This document shows, one piece after another, positions 37,624 to 52,347 of a stretch of 64,000 nt of DNA (the first letter of the stretch is position 1; every line of letters starts with the position of its first letter). Made by a program: the position numbers and the translations under genes. Source of the DNA: Brugia malayi (Eukaryota > Nematoda > Chromadorea > Rhabditida > Onchocercidae); assembly GCF_000002995.4 (NCBI RefSeq), contig NW_025062479.1, positions 8,547,721 to 8,611,720 on the forward strand, in the 5' to 3' direction. The notes beneath the pieces were generated by a model. That model saw nothing but the letters and a program-made list of their open reading frames with translations, searched no databases and was not told the origin of the DNA.

Positions 37624-39660
37624 ATTGAACGAATGCAAGCTTGTCATTGTCTTCTTCATAAACTTCATCTCAGGTAGGTTTATAAGAAGTCAAATTCATG
37701 AATATCGTAGCGATTCCAATCTTAATGCTGGTATTTGAATCCGCCAGCATGACTTTAATGATTTTAATTTATTGAATATCCTCATCGAGGCAGACCATTT
37801 GAATTGAAAGTTTTCATATTTTATCACAGTATTAGCTATTTTAATTTTATTAATAACTGCTGAAATTCATTACTGATAAAGTGTGACCGAAGTGACCAAT
37901 CAGTTATTTGTGTCACATCATATGTATCAGAGTGTATTGTTTATGGGTAAATAATCAATGAATGCTTGCATTGCTTTGAAAATTGGTAAAGCAAACAATG
38001 AAATAAATTTAGAAAGAAAAAAGAGAAATAAACTGCAGAAGAAAAGGGTGATAAAGAAAAAAGTCTTGATCATTCCCACAACATAGGCAACAGATAGAAG
38101 TACTTATTGCTAAGTTGATGGACGATGTTAGTTAATTTCTGGAAAGAGCTTCCCTCCCTTTCAAAAAAAAAAAGTTGGTGAAGTTATGTGTAGCGGTTTG
38201 ATATGTTATGATTAGTGAATTAATCAATAATATATTAACTGGAATGTGAAAATTACCGTAGAAAAACGTGATGTTTATATTTTTTTTTTTTTGTATCGAA
38301 AACTTTTTTTGCAAGAATTGCATTTGCTCATTGATACTTTGCCAATAATTTGGTTCTTCATTTGGGCATAACTTCAAGCATTTTATGATTACCAATAAAA
38401 ATTGTATACATTACGTGGCTTCTTTTGGCAATTACTAAGGAGTGAAGAACGAAACAAGAGTTTATAGCAGCATAAACACTTATAAATGATCAGTGAAAGA
38501 ATTACTAAGTGATGAAATCCCCCCAAACTAACTTGTGGCTGAAAAACTTTGATTTAGAAAGGAAAAGCAATTTTATTTGCTTACTAAAAACGCCTTTTTG
38601 TATCATAGTAAACACGATAGCTATTAATATATATTTCAAAAAAATTTTCTGGCTTTTCTACCAGCAAAAACAATATGTTTACGGGACAATAAATTTGTTG
38701 GAATCCGCTGGTGATTTGATTATGCAAATGAAATACGACTAGTTTCTTTTATCGGTTTATAAATTTTGCATGATTTTGCAGAACAGGTGAAAAGAGAGGG
38801 AAAGAAAGAGGGAGGAAAGCGAATGATCAGTATTCCTGTGAAACATTGCAGTTAGTTTCAAGAACACATTAATCACTCCCCAACTGGTCTCCTATCCCCG
38901 GCGTTTTCAACCAGAATACAATTTAGTTCTTGTTTCCATCAAAAATTTTCAAAACTGAGATCAATTCATCATATACAGTTGAAGTTGCTGTATACACTGA
39001 TTGTGGTATCTAATTTCACGTGCTACCGTTGTCTCATTAAATTAAGTTCGGTATGGTATCATTAAACCTGATCATCGTTATATCACAGTTATATTTTCAT
39101 GATAGTTGGGATAATAAATAGTGAAATACTGAATCAGTATTTTCTATGAAACCAGTAGATGGCAAATTTTAGGCTTGCAATGAACTAATGTAAAAAATAA
39201 ATGAACAAGAAATAGATAAATGGACATGATGAGGAGATTTATAAACTTAGAAAATCATCTCCTTCCTTATTTCTGTTGAGAATTTAAATCATTTCAGTCG
39301 GTTTGGTATTTAGTTAACATTTAGCCTAAATATAAAGCTATATTTTGGGTATAACTATTTCAGTTCAGTCATTTAATTAATTCATTTCCTCAACCCTTTT
39401 CTTACACTTCTAACTGCTATTTAGAAATTTAAAGTATGCCTTACAAGAGTGATTTTGTAATATAATTAAAATGTCTCGATTGTCTCACTTGGCGATATAT
39501 TAAAGCCTATTAAAATGTGCCTCGAACTATATTGTTTCCTACTAAGTAATATTCTAGAAAGATAATTTCCTAACTTCTTTTGCTGATTAATAATTGATGA
39601 ATATGTGTAGCAGTCGGTGTTGACGTTATATGTGATCAGTACATATTTGCTTAATTGTAG
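37624..39660. other. intergenic, upstream region of the KCC gene
   Basis: No exon is supported. The frame at 38509-38742 is chance AT-rich sequence. The region ends at the acceptor TTGCTTAATTGTAG immediately before the KCC start codon, which fits spliced-leader addition. Confidence 0.45.
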
Positions 39661-41417
39661 ATGACAGAATTACCCCGATTACCGAGCAAGCCAAGATTGA
39701 CTGTTTTCAATGTGGATGAATCTGAGATGAATGTATCACATGGCCAAAGGTATTACATATTTCATTCCCTTTCCTTCACAGGATGTACAGTTTTATTGAA
39801 TAAAGTACTGTCACAGGGTGCAACATGCATGAGTGTACATGACACTTATGCTGATCAATGGTCGTCTAATCTCGAGTATTAAGTGTGTAAATAGTACATG
39901 TCATTCCGATGTTGGGTTCGTAACAAGTATATGTGAAAGTCGGAAGTCATTTTGTAGCATTTAGTTGCATCAAAACATTCTGGAAATCCTAAACTGCTTC
40001 ATTCACTGAAAAATAAGTCTTGAGGTTGTCAGAAAAACAGTCAATATTAAACAAAAGAAGAGCTTACAAATATGCTTCTATAAATGCACTGTTATTTTTA
40101 TTTTATTTTTTGTCTTGTATCATCTAGTTTTTCGGTAGCTTGAGAGCCAAATTCTAATTTAATTTTTCATTATAACACAAAATTTTGTGACTGGAAGGAA
40201 ACTTCCATCCATTCCATTTGTTCGGATAGAACTTAAATCAATAAATATTAGTTAGGAAGAATATTATCTAACATGAAAGAACGTAATAAGTTAAAATATA
40301 ACTAGTAGTGACAAATAAAAGTTAGGTTTGTTGCAGTTTTTGCAAACAAACAAAGAATTAAAGATGAACAATTAAAGGCGCTTGTTTCGCAGTGTTTGAA
40401 AAAGTATGAAATAGAACATGACATAATCTAAAGTAAACACATGATCTGTTTTGTTCCTGGAGTGTTTACTTGCTGATTTTCGAATAAGTCAGGAAAATGT
40501 TTGAAAAAACCATTTTTGAAGTGTTGTCTTCGTTTCTCAATGTTTAATTAGTTGCTGATATATTTATTTATTTTGTAACTTACGGTACTCTGTTATGAAC
40601 AATGTCTAATTCGTCTCCTTCGAATGGACAATAATTACATACGTAGCAATTGGTGAAAATTTTCGCCCTCTCACTCTTTCGTAAAAATGATAGGACATGA
40701 GAATACACTACGAACATGTCATAGCAAGGTCAACATTTTTTGACTGGCCATCTTATCAGTGGTATAACCTTATAAAGGTCATAATTATAAAGTATAACCT
40801 TATAAAAGCTGATAAAGGTCGTATGCATCTTTGTTTTTAAAACCTTCTGCCAGGCGTTATGGAAGAAACCGTATTATTACAACAAAACCGTTTGATGAGA
40901 TAAACTAAAGAAATTTTCCTGATTATTTCATCTTTTCGCTGATACCTTTTACTTATTTTAAATGCTTTTGTACATATTTTCAATGTCTTGATTAGGAGAT
41001 TTTTGCAACTAAATCAACTGTAGTTTTTGATTGTTTTTCCTAAGCACTTTTCTATTTCATTTCAAGTTGTTAATTGGTCCGGTCTAATTCACATTTAAGT
41101 TTAATTCACATATAAAGAAAATTACAATTTAAACATCGTCGGGAAGCAATTCATATATCTCCATTAAAATGTAAAAAACTGGAGTATGCATATAATATTT
41201 CGATTGCAACTTATGAGCTATCAAGTGAACTTGAAGAAGAAATATTTATCATTTCCACAGTATCTGCTTTGCTTGTGTAACTGAATCATAATGTTGATTA
41301 AATTTTTGATAAGATGAGATGAAAAGGTATTTTTTAATTAATTTTATGTTTTTAATTACTTCTCTACTTTTAACATCGTCTATTTAGATACGAATATGGA
41401 TGTATTCGAGAAAATCT

Positions 41418-41454
<37 letters not shown>

Positions 41455-44400
41455 ATGCTTAATCAACTTCTTTAATTAAAAGCAAGAGAAACCGGTCTAA
41501 ATTGATCTTTTCGCCATAATCAAAATGTAAATATATTTTGCGTTTGTATGCTTGTTGGTGCTCTAAGAATTCTTTTTCTCTGATCAACCGAGTCACTTCC
41601 ACGATGTAAGTTATTATTTATTACCAAATATTCTCATCAAAACATATATTTCACTTTGCGAAGTCTTTCAAGTTTCTTTTTACCATCACTATATTCCGTC
41701 ATTTCAATTACTTGGTATTCGGAAAGTATTTCAAGGTTGAGAAAATTTTTGTCATTTTTTTTCTAGCAAATATTCCTTGTCAGTTTAAAACTTCAATTAC
41801 CATTTAGCTGTTTTATTTTCATCATACATGTTACATTTTGAATGTCATCCGTTATCACTTTCAATTTAAAAAAACTGAGCAAAATTCATAATCTTATTTA
41901 ATTCTCCGTGCTCACGCCGTTATTTAGAATTTAGAATGATAATATAAACATCTTTTTGATGACAAAATTTGCTTTTTAAGTTTCAGCAAATTTTATCGAA
42001 ATTTCTTGTCCACTAAATTCATTTACAAGAATATCATTTGATATCATTGCAAAATCAAATAAATCAATTTTCCAAAATTTTTGCCGATCAAAATTATCAG
42101 TCATTCAGTGTAAAATCATTTAGAATACGTTCTTTGAGCGTTTAAGAAAGGAAATTACGACATGAAAGATGGGAGGAGAAGTCGGCATGAGTTGTTTTAA
42201 CATGCGTATGTAAAATTCGTTTGCTGTGGTTATTTCACGACTATAAATGTATACTTCCTATCTTGGTCATGAAAGGCTGGAGGTGGTTGATTTCTGTCTG
42301 ATTTTTGAACTTTCCAGATATTCCATTTTGGACGGCTGAGGCTTATAATTTTTTTATTACTTGTAATTTGTCGTCCACTAAGCATGATTTTGGAAATATT
42401 TTTTTCATTTTTAAATTTAGTGGTTTAATTCATTGGTACTTAATGGCAAACTTATAAATATTGTTTCTCAATCGTTTTCGTCATTTAATCATAAATAGTT
42501 AAAATTGTTAACAAACATTAATTTATTTCTTTCGGCTCCTTTTCCCATTTAATTGAATCATCCAGTTTTTAGGAAAAATTTTCCTTTGTATCCTCATATA
42601 TACATATAATGCTTAAATAAATGCTGATTAACCAATATTACCAACTTACCAATACAAATAATGAAAAATTGCTCCTTTTTTATTTCTAATGATTTTAATA
42701 GTTAATATTGAGCTTATTTTCATTTAGCCTTAATGATGCATAAATTTTCGCAAAAAATTAATAATAAAAAGTTACAAGAACAGTTTCACATTCCATTAAA
42801 TGACGAATAATTTTAAATTAGGTATAATGGATTGCATATTAAAATTCTCAAAATTCAACTTAAGTTGTTTCAAACTTTTGCTTAAAAGTAAACAAAAAAA
42901 AAAAGAAAAAATACGGATTTTCGGCAAGAAAGTTGATATACTAAGATGATGTGAATTTCTTTTTAATTGATTCATCCAAGTCGGTGAGTTTTCATTAATT
43001 TATTATCACATAAAATAGTGATAACTTGGATTACTACGGTTTTGTCGAGCCAATGATCGATTTAAAATCACTTCTTAAAAAACGGTATAATTTCAAAAGA
43101 ACTCGTATTTTTTTTGTTCGTGTTAGTAATTTATTATTATCACTAGAATTTGACCAAAAATAAATGCATAAATGTTAACGATTTCAATGTTTTAGAAATT
43201 GTTAATGATCAAAAAAATCAAAAAGTGAAATTGTGCAGGATATTGAATAAACTATTCATTTACTTCTTTATTAAAAGTATTTGAATTGGCTTCAACAAAC
43301 AAAGGATTATTTCATAGAAAAAAATTTTTTACGTATAAAATATTTTTGCATAGTTTAAATGAAAGAAGAAAAAATTTTGGCAAAATTTTGTACCATAGTA
43401 TTGAATAGTAAAAAAAAAATAAAAAAAAATAAACCGGTTAAGAGAGGAGAATTGACGATGATATTGTAAGTGAAGGATCCTAGTGGCACCTCAGACGATA
43501 TTTTCAACTATGATTTGGTGCAATGGAAATTGTCCATCATCCAATTAGCATTCTTCTTTTCTAGAATTTTTATTTATTCTTTTTATGAACTTACACATAT
43601 TGCATTACTTGTTTTACGTGACACTTTCTTCTTTAGTTTTTTACGCCATATTGATAACTAATTAGAAGAAAATTTAATAGCTCTTGACTATGCTGTTTGT
43701 TGTTCGTTGTAACATCCAATTAGCATTACTTTACACTAATCAGAAATTATTCATTTCTTGTAAAAGCATGTAAGAAAAAAAAAAAAAAACTGTAGATTTC
43801 TCTACTGTGACAAATTTTTTAAAGCATTTTGCTTTTCAAATTTTAAAATAGATGAAGTTTTATGGCCAGTTTCTCCACTTATAGTAGGGAAATGAGCAGT
43901 GGTATAGGAAAATCAAATAAAGAAAGTGATCAATGAAAATCTAAAAAGTAAATTAAGAACAGCTAGTTTGACTGCAACTTGTAGCTAGTAATTTATTGCT
44001 GTACAAATAAGTAAATATTATCAGTAAAATTGTTTGTATATTTTTAAGGTGGGGGTCGTGGCGGAAAGGTATAAACTTGATGAAGAAAGAAATCTTAGCA
44101 GAAGAACAGTTGGCAGTGGATAATTCAAAAAATGATTCTGCCGTTGAAACAAGGTTTGTAACAATACCTTTTGCCTTTCACGTTAGCAAGTAGTTGCACG
44201 CTAGAGTGACAATTTATTGTTTATACCAAAAAATAGGAAATCTTGAAAATATCAGATGCTAATTTCTGAATCGTATTTTTTTTAAATCCAAAAATTAATA
44301 TCTCTTTATTGTTTTCATAATCCATTCTGCGTCGAGCATTTCAAACCTTTAGATTTGAGTAAAAAGTGATCAAAAATGCACATAAATTTTCTTTACCTTT

Positions 44401-47400
44401 TCATACTGGTTAATGCCCACAATTTGCTTAAAATGCCCTTAAATGACTCGAAAAATTGAATTGTCATAATTTAAATGTTTAGTAAATGAAAAGAGAAAAA
44501 GCCTTCAAGGACAGGTGAAATGATGCGTTCAATTCACTAAATCATGCATAAATTTTATCTTTCTCAATTCAATTTCATATGTAGTTCTTGCAGCATAAAT
44601 TCAACAGGTGGGTATGGAGAGACTCGATCGGATAGGAACAGTCGACAAGGAAGTATTATCATTGGACTCGATAAGGAAGGTTGTTTCTTCCCTTTTATCA
44701 TTGCATTTCTTTTAATGTTTGTAATTAATGTGTTATAATCAAAATTTCAATGATAAGGATTAATTTTTGCATCTTAGTATCATTGTAGATGATTCTCGTC
44801 GTTTTTCGATGTTGTGGGACTCATTCAAAGCAAGGAAAAGCATTGGCGGAAATAACTTGGCTTTGTTTGAAGAGCCAAGTGAACCTTTTATTAGCTCCTA
44901 CCTCAGGGGTTATACGACACCAGGCCCATTAGAACGTGAGAAAAGTAAGCACGCTAAGGTAAGCAATACTTATTGATAAATTCATTTCTAAAGAACTTTA
45001 ATCATTATTTGATATAAATCCTATAGAAAAATTGAATGTTATTTGTAAATTAATGTTTAACAAATATGCATCAACGATTGCTATTTTGTATTTTCAGGCA
45101 GAACTTGGTGTCATGCTAGGTGTTTATCTACCAACAATTCAACATATCCTTGGTGTAACTATGTTTATACGTCTTTTCTGGATGGTGGGTATCGCTGGTA
45201 TCGCTCAAACCTTCTTCCTACTGTTTATCTGCTGTCTTTGTGTTAGTTGCCACATTTTAAATCGTTTCAGTAAATTCGGTTAAATTTGATAACATTAGGT
45301 ATCCCAGTTATTTCATCATACGCTCAATTTATTAAATTCTTTGGTATTTATTTTATAAGCGGTTCTCTCCTTCAATTTTATTGTATACATTTAGCTTTGA
45401 GCTATTAAATTTATTATGATCGTCATCGTCTCTGAATTTTCATCTCTTCTATTTTTCAACAGTTGAAGGCAATTTCTACATATTACACACCGAAGTACAT
45501 ATATTTATTGCTATTACTTATTTGAAAATTTTTTAAACCATTAAATGAATTATTTGCAGACCTTTTTGACAAGCATAAGCTTGTCAGCTATAGCAACAAA
45601 TGGTGTCGTAGAAAGTGGCGGTGCATATTTCATGATTTCGCGAAATCTTGGACCTGAATTTGGCTCAGCTGTTGGCATATTGTTCTATTTGGCTAATACC
45701 GTTGCTACAGCGATGTATCTCGTTGGCGGTGTCGAAATATTACTGGTCCATATTCTCTTATAGAGATTATGCCACTAAAACTTTGATTTGTTTTTTTGTT
45801 TGATCCTTAGAAAAGCATAACTTCGGACAAATTCTCATGTTTGCGAGTGATTTTCGGATTTATTCCTGTGAAACTTTATGAATGTGTGTGACAAAAAATT
45901 ATCTTTATAGTTGCAGTTTAATTTCAGCTTTACATATTTCCTGGTTTGACAATCGGTGGTACAGAAGTTCATTCAGACACAGGTAATTTTTTTGGCATAA
46001 CGTTAAAGAATTTCTATCTAACAAATGTTGTGCTCACAAAATAAATTTCCAGGATTGATGGGTTGGATGTCGCATAACTTGCGATTTTACTCAACCATTT
46101 TGTTGCTGCTAGAATTTTTAATTGTTGCTATGGGGGTTAAATTCGTCCAGCTGTTTGCACCGGTGATTTTTTTTACATGTTGTTGAAATTAACTTAAAAA
46201 GTTTTCCAATTTTGATTTTTCTGTGCTGAATAATTATAGATATCACTGTTTTGTGTTATCCTATCAATCTTCGCTTGTTACGCTGGTGGGATCGAAAAAA
46301 CGATCACGTCGTCTGATGCGCAACAGTAAGTTTTAGGAATTATTATAGAAGTGTCAACATGAATCAATCCTCTAAAAACTCATTTATTTGAATTGGAATA
46401 ATTAATTAAATAATATCTTCACTAAAAGATATCATATGAATGGTTTGGAAATAATTTTTGTAAATTTAAACTCCTATCCGAATTTCATGTTCAGCAAGGA
46501 GTGATCAAATAATAGAATTTTAGTTGAAATAAATATTTTACATTTCATTCACTCTTCTTTTTCATTATGTTTGTGGATTTAGTGTATGCATGTTGGGTAA
46601 ACACTTATTACAAGCACGGATCGTTTTACCTGATGACGCTCCGCTTTCTGATATTTGCAATTATTGTAATGCTTCTGTGCCGTTAGTTTCTTCAAATTTA
46701 ATTTCCAATTTATTTTTTTTTACTAATTTCAATTATTAAAATTTTTTTATCACATTCTATTCGTTGAGTAGTTTTAATTCGTTCTGTTTTGAAAGATTTC
46801 TTTGTTACAGCGGACCTTTACTAAATTATTTTTGTCCAAATGGTGAATGCTCTGAAATGTTCGTTAAAAATGATTTACGTTGCATAAATGGTTTTCCAGG
46901 ATTTGGAAGCAGTGCATTTGTCGGTAATCGTTCTGATAATTTTCAGATCAAAAACCATCAAGAAATATTAATGATTTTAAGCAAATAGGAAATTCTTGTG
47001 ATTGTTGAGCAATATCAAGTCAGAAAAAACACTGAATTGCAGATAATTTGGGTCCAAATTATGTTGGCAAAAATGAATATCTAAGGGGAAAATTAGCTGA
47101 CCGAAATGTAGAAGTATTCCAGGACGTTAAGACAACATTTTTCATGCTGCTTGCCATTTATTTTCCGGCAGTAACTGGAATTCTGACCGGTGCTAACATG
47201 AGCGGTTCGTATTAATAAAATAATTTTTGATTTAACATTTTAATACTAAGTAACATGTTTGATTGAGTTCAGCACTTTTAATGCTACAGCTGTTGGTATA
47301 AGTTACCAATGAATTTTTATTTACAGGAGATTTAAAGAATCCAAATTTCTCAATCCCAGCTGGTACTATTGCTGCTCAATTAACGACATCATTCATCTAT

Positions 47401-50400
47401 TTCTCGCTTGCTTTGGTTTTTGGTGCCACAATTAATGGTGCTATATTGCGAGACAAGTTTGTTTGTTGTTATTTTTTGATCAAAAATTAACTTTCGTTAA
47501 ATTCTTTCTCAAAAATTTATGTAGAGACTGAAGTTTTTAAGAAGCACTTTTTTGCCTTTGTTTAAAACAGTTTGATTAAAGAAGGCAGAGTTCAATCACA
47601 GAAATTTGTACAGATATGGACAGTCATTACGTGGTGGCATGATCGTTGCTAATTTAGCTTGGCCAACAGAATGGCTTTTATTAGTTGGTTCATTCCTGTC
47701 GACATTTGGTGCTGCTCTCCAGTGTCTCTGCAGTAAGTTCAAATGTTTTTCTGATTGAACGCAGAAACACATTTCGAGTTTCATTTTTAAGCTAACTTTT
47801 AATGTCTCTAAGTTTTTCATCAGAACTTTAGATATCACTGTAAGATGTTAAAATACCTTATTTAATACCATTATTTGTATAACGTTGAAACGTTTGGAAT
47901 GGAAGATTTATTGAATTTAATAATGTTGCATAATTTAAATTTTGAAAAATGAACAGCAACAAATATTCTAGAAGAAAACTATAAGATCCTGGATGCTAAG
48001 TTTACATATGATTTTTTTGAGGTGCGCCACGTCTCCTACAGTCAATTGCTAAAGATGATGTGATACCAGTTTTGAAACCATTTGCAAAAGTTACGTCCAA
48101 AAATGAGCCATTTAAAGGGTATTTACAGTTTCACTTTTAAAATTATCTTACAACTCATGCTATTAAATAATAATCGCTTGTCATTTGCTATCATTTACAA
48201 TTTCAATAATTGATATTGTCAATATGCTCTGAGGGAATAAATTTAGAATGGGATGTTTTAATAGATTGGTAATAACGATCATAATAGCGGAATTATCAAT
48301 ACTGATGGGTGCAATGGATCATATAGCCGCCGTGGTTGATTTCTTCTTCTTAATGTGCTATGCATTTGTGAATTTAATCTGTGCATTACACTCACTACTC
48401 GGTGCACCCAACTGGAGACCGCGATTCAAATTCTACCACTGGTTAGCGTAATAAATAGAGGGAAATTATTTTATCTCTGACAGTAAAAAATCCGATACAA
48501 AAAACTATTGTGTAAAGATCGGAGAACATAAATATATGAAATTTTCACAAAAACAGTAAAATTTCACATCGACATGAACTGGAACGATCAGTTTTTCTCA
48601 GCTGTTTCGTCAGATTTTAGTGACTGAATACGATCCTATTTAGTGTGAGACGTGCGACCGTGAGGTACTGCACTGACTCACCAAGCACTTATCTTGGTAC
48701 CGTAATTTTTAAAAAATTCGAAGTTTAATTTGTTATATATCACAGAATTTTCTCATCTTCGTAGTATTTTTAATAAAAGTCCCTGTTAATTCTGGAAATT
48801 CGATTTCAATTACTCCTTTCCAGGTCTTTAGCATTACTTGGCGCAGGACTGTGTTTTTTCATCATGTTTAGTACCCATTGGGACTATGCAATTGTTTCAT
48901 GTGTGCTTTGTCTTGTTATATACAAATATGTGGAATGGAAAGGGTAAATTATTATAGTTTCTTAATTTAAAGTTGTAAAAGAAGAGAAGAAGAATTGAGG
49001 AATCACGAGAGTCGAATATTGTTAAGCCTTATTATTCATATATATTTTAGCTTTCATTAATTTTTCAGCGCTAAGAAAGAATGGGGCGACGGAATCCGTG
49101 GCTTAGCCCTGACAACAGCGCAATATTCGCTGATGAAAATTAATGAGAAAGACCCACATCCAAAGAATTTCCGGTGTAGTTTTCCATAATTTTCAAACTT
49201 CATTACAAATTTAATATTTATAGAAAATATATTTCATGCTTTAGCCCGTTGTATCGTGGCAATTTCCTGTAATCCAATTCAGATAATTAATTATTATCTT
49301 GGTATAATTTCAGGCCACAGTTATTATTGCTTCTATCAATGCCTTGGTCCAAAGAACTTGTTGATATGCGCTATTTGAACCTGATCAATTTAGCATCACA
49401 GCTTAAAGCTAGTCGTGGCTTAACCATTGTTGTCGCATTTATACGTGGCAATCCTTTAGTTATCGATGATAGGAAAAAGGCAGAGGAGGTATGCTTTGTT
49501 TTATAACTTAGGCATTGAACCGTTCTGTGATTTTTGTTAATTCGATAGAAGAGTTTTAAACTTGAAAGTTTATAGAGAAATCTTTTTATTAATTTGAAGA
49601 AGGTGGAATCAAAGCTTTAATAAAGTCTCGTGATTATGAGTATTAAAACAGGTAAAAGCACGAATGGAATTCGATATGAATCAAATTAGACTTCGTGGCT
49701 TCGCAAAAACATTGGTGTATGGTGAAACACAAGTGAGTATAATTTTTCTCCGTAGTCTATGAACCATCCAGCGATTTAATACAAAACGGCTATACTTAAA
49801 TCTTCTTGTGGAACCGTTAAATCACTTTTTTAAGTAACCATTAATGGCTATAACCATGGAATTATCTGTCACAAATTTCATAATGGTCATATAAAATAAA
49901 CTAAAAATCTGATATAGATTGGAGGAAGTGTTTCAACATTAATTCAAAGTGTTGGAATGGGTGGATTACGACCAAATACGCTTCTATTAAGTTGGCCTGT
50001 TCACACTCATGGCTCTTTATGTGAAGCTATTGATTCAGAGTATCATACATTTACAGGTAAATTTGGTCAGTACAATGGGGATTTTAAGCACGTTCAAAAT
50101 TATTATACAAATTTCTTATAACTCATAGAGATTTCAAAACTTTTATCTTTTTCGAAGATATGGGAAGACTTATAGAATTCTTAAAACTTCTAACTTTATA
50201 GATAAATTGCATGCTGGTGTTGCAACGGATATGTGCCTAGTTGTTGCTAAAGATATTGTTAATTTCCCAGTTTCTGCTATTCGTCTTTCTGGAACCATTG
50301 ACGTGTACTGGATTGTACAAGATGGCGGTCTATGCATACTTGTCGCTTACTTGTTGACTCAAAGCAAAGTATAGTTGTTTCACAAATAAATTTATATTTG

Positions 50401-52347
50401 AATATATATTTGTTAGAAAATAATTTGTTAAATGAGGCTTTTTGAGGAACTCGAAGTTGACATATTAATTCGTTGGCTACTGTGAATTTTTTTAGAACTT
50501 TTTTCCCATAAATTTGGTAATCGATATGAGCATGTGATAATTTTAAAAATTATCGATCAGCAGCAGACGGTGATTTCTATTCAAAGGTATGGCGGGGGTG
50601 TAAACTTCGAGTGATAGCAATTGCACAGGAAATGGATAATAACACAAAACTGCAAGCAGATCTTCAGAAATATGTTTATCAGCTAAGGATTGATGCCAGA
50701 ATAATGGTAAATCAAACGCATTTCAATATGAGATTTTTGTATTCAATCTATTTTATGATAAATGCCTAATTTATTTGGAATTAGTTTCAAATTTCTAGTT
50801 GAATCAAGTCTGACAAATTTTGTTTAACTTTTATTTACTCTGAGTATTTTCGAATTTCAGTCGATAAACTGAAGAATGAGAACAACAACTTTTACTTAAT
50901 AGTTTTTATTTTTTATTTAGAGAAATTTCGAAATTTCAGAATGCATTTTCGAAGATTTTGATTTTAAAACACTTTAACATAAAGTCTGTCTTCACTAACC
51001 TGACTTTTGTCTCATGCTTATTTTATGCTATATTGTCAGGTCATAGAACTATCAGATCCTAAAATTTCAAAAAATGCGTTCGAAAGAACACTTCTTATGG
51101 AGGAAAGGACTCGATATATGCACGAAATGTATGAAATAAAAGAGAAATTAAATAAAATATCGGTAAGGAATATTATTATCTCTTGAAATTTAGGAATAAA
51201 ACTTGATTTTAACCAGATTTTGAAATATTCAGCCTTCGATTTTGGCAGAAATGAAGCAAGATGGCAAGTTGAATGGTGATGATAACGATACAGACAGTGA
51301 GACAAAGGGGAAGAATGATGATAAAAATGATGATAATGAAGAAACGCCGGCATCGTCGAAAGAGAAAGTATCCTCAGCAAAGAAAGTAGCATCATCTCTG
51401 GAAAAAATGCCATCAAGCCATGATGAAAAGTAACTTCTCATGTTCTTGTTTCCAACTAAACAACTTTTAAAGTTACTAAATTTCTTCCAAGTTTTACTTT
51501 TCGACTTCTCAGTTATTCATCAGTTTCCACAGTTCTTCTATCACAACAGCAAATGTAACAGGCTGGAGCGTCCAATGAGTCATCTACTGTTTATTTTTTT
51601 GTATAAATCTTCTGCAATAGGCGAGTGACAATAGCAGAATCGAAAAATGAAATAGTTGGAGAAAATAACAAAGATGAACGCGACAAAAAATTCAGGATGC
51701 TGGACAAAAAAAAAGTATGTAATAAGCCAGATCAATAAATTAGTCTTCCAAATATGCCTGCTAAATTTTATGATTAAAATACCATTATTTCAACTCGTAA
51801 GTCTTACTAACCTAATTTGAATTTGAGTAATTAAACTAATTTTTGCAAATATTTCATTATCAAAGTTCATCACATCTAAATTGTGTCCTTATTTCACAGT
51901 GAAATTAAGTCAGTCAATTTTTAGAAAATTACAGGTACGTAAAATGCACACAGCAGTTCGACTAAATGAATTAATTCTTGCAAATTCAGCTGATAGTCAG
52001 CTAGTGCTGCTCAATTTACCAAAGCCTCCCGTTGCCAAAGAAGGTATCTAATTCAAAATGTCTAAAGCAAATAAACAAATATGAAGGCTAAATTTTACAG
52101 CTTTTCATATTATGTACATACCAAAGTGTAATTTTGAAAATAGCTTAACTGAAGAATTAAGTTAAGCGTCTTACTTATTTCATGTTCAAAATTTTCCTAA
52201 TGTTGAATTTGAGTAATTAAACTAATTTTTGCAAATATTTCAGGCCTTGATGATTACATGCACTATCTTGAAGTATTGTCTGATAAAATTCCTCGTATTT
52301 TATTTATTCGAGGAACAGGCAAGGAAGTTATCACGACATATTCTTGA
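39661..52347 (+). CDS. kcc: potassium-chloride cotransporter (KCC, SLC12 family)
   Basis: Twenty-eight exons are read; the first is 39661-39749 (ATG straight after an acceptor), then 44049-44153, 44594-44679, 44789-44958, 45098-45241, 45560-45745 and so on to 52244-52347, about 1,153 residues. KCCs export K+ with Cl- and set neuronal chloride. Landmarks: NLALFEE before the membrane domain; [20 protein letters not shown] (TM1); [128 protein letters not shown]; and the terminal GKEVITTYS. Cysteines in ICNYCNAS and the [13 protein letters not shown] loop lie in the large outer loop. The N-terminus has [10 protein letters not shown], a weak SPAK/OSR1-type motif. The frame breaks by one base at about 52019 in exon 27 (CCAAG where CCAAAG is expected). 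All else is intact. Intron 1 spans 4.3 kb. Confidence 0.92.
41419..41452. repeat. 34-base poly(A) tract in KCC intron 1
   Basis: An uninterrupted A run in the large first intron. It may be a retroposed tail without a recognisable body. Confidence 0.9.
51817..51856 (+). repeat. 40-base direct repeat, copy 1
   Basis: Identical to 52203-52242 over 40 bases. This copy sits in the intron before exon 27, where it ends ATTTCA/TTATC and so lacks the AG of a splice site. Confidence 0.9.
52203..52242 (+). repeat. 40-base direct repeat, copy 2 (last KCC acceptor)
   Basis: The copy is the polypyrimidine and acceptor end of the last KCC intron (ATATTTCAG before exon 28). The duplicated block is thus the 3' end of an intron copied into the intron before. 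Confidence 0.9.

Noticed and set aside
38509..38742. 77-codon plus-strand frame
   Set aside because: It has no acceptor, start context or familiar motif, and its composition is typical of AT-rich chance frames.
51036..51441. Two minus-strand frames of 126 and 70 codons
   Set aside because: Shadows of KCC exons 24 and 25; the Ser/Phe-rich composition mirrors the acidic Lys/Asp-rich KCC tail.
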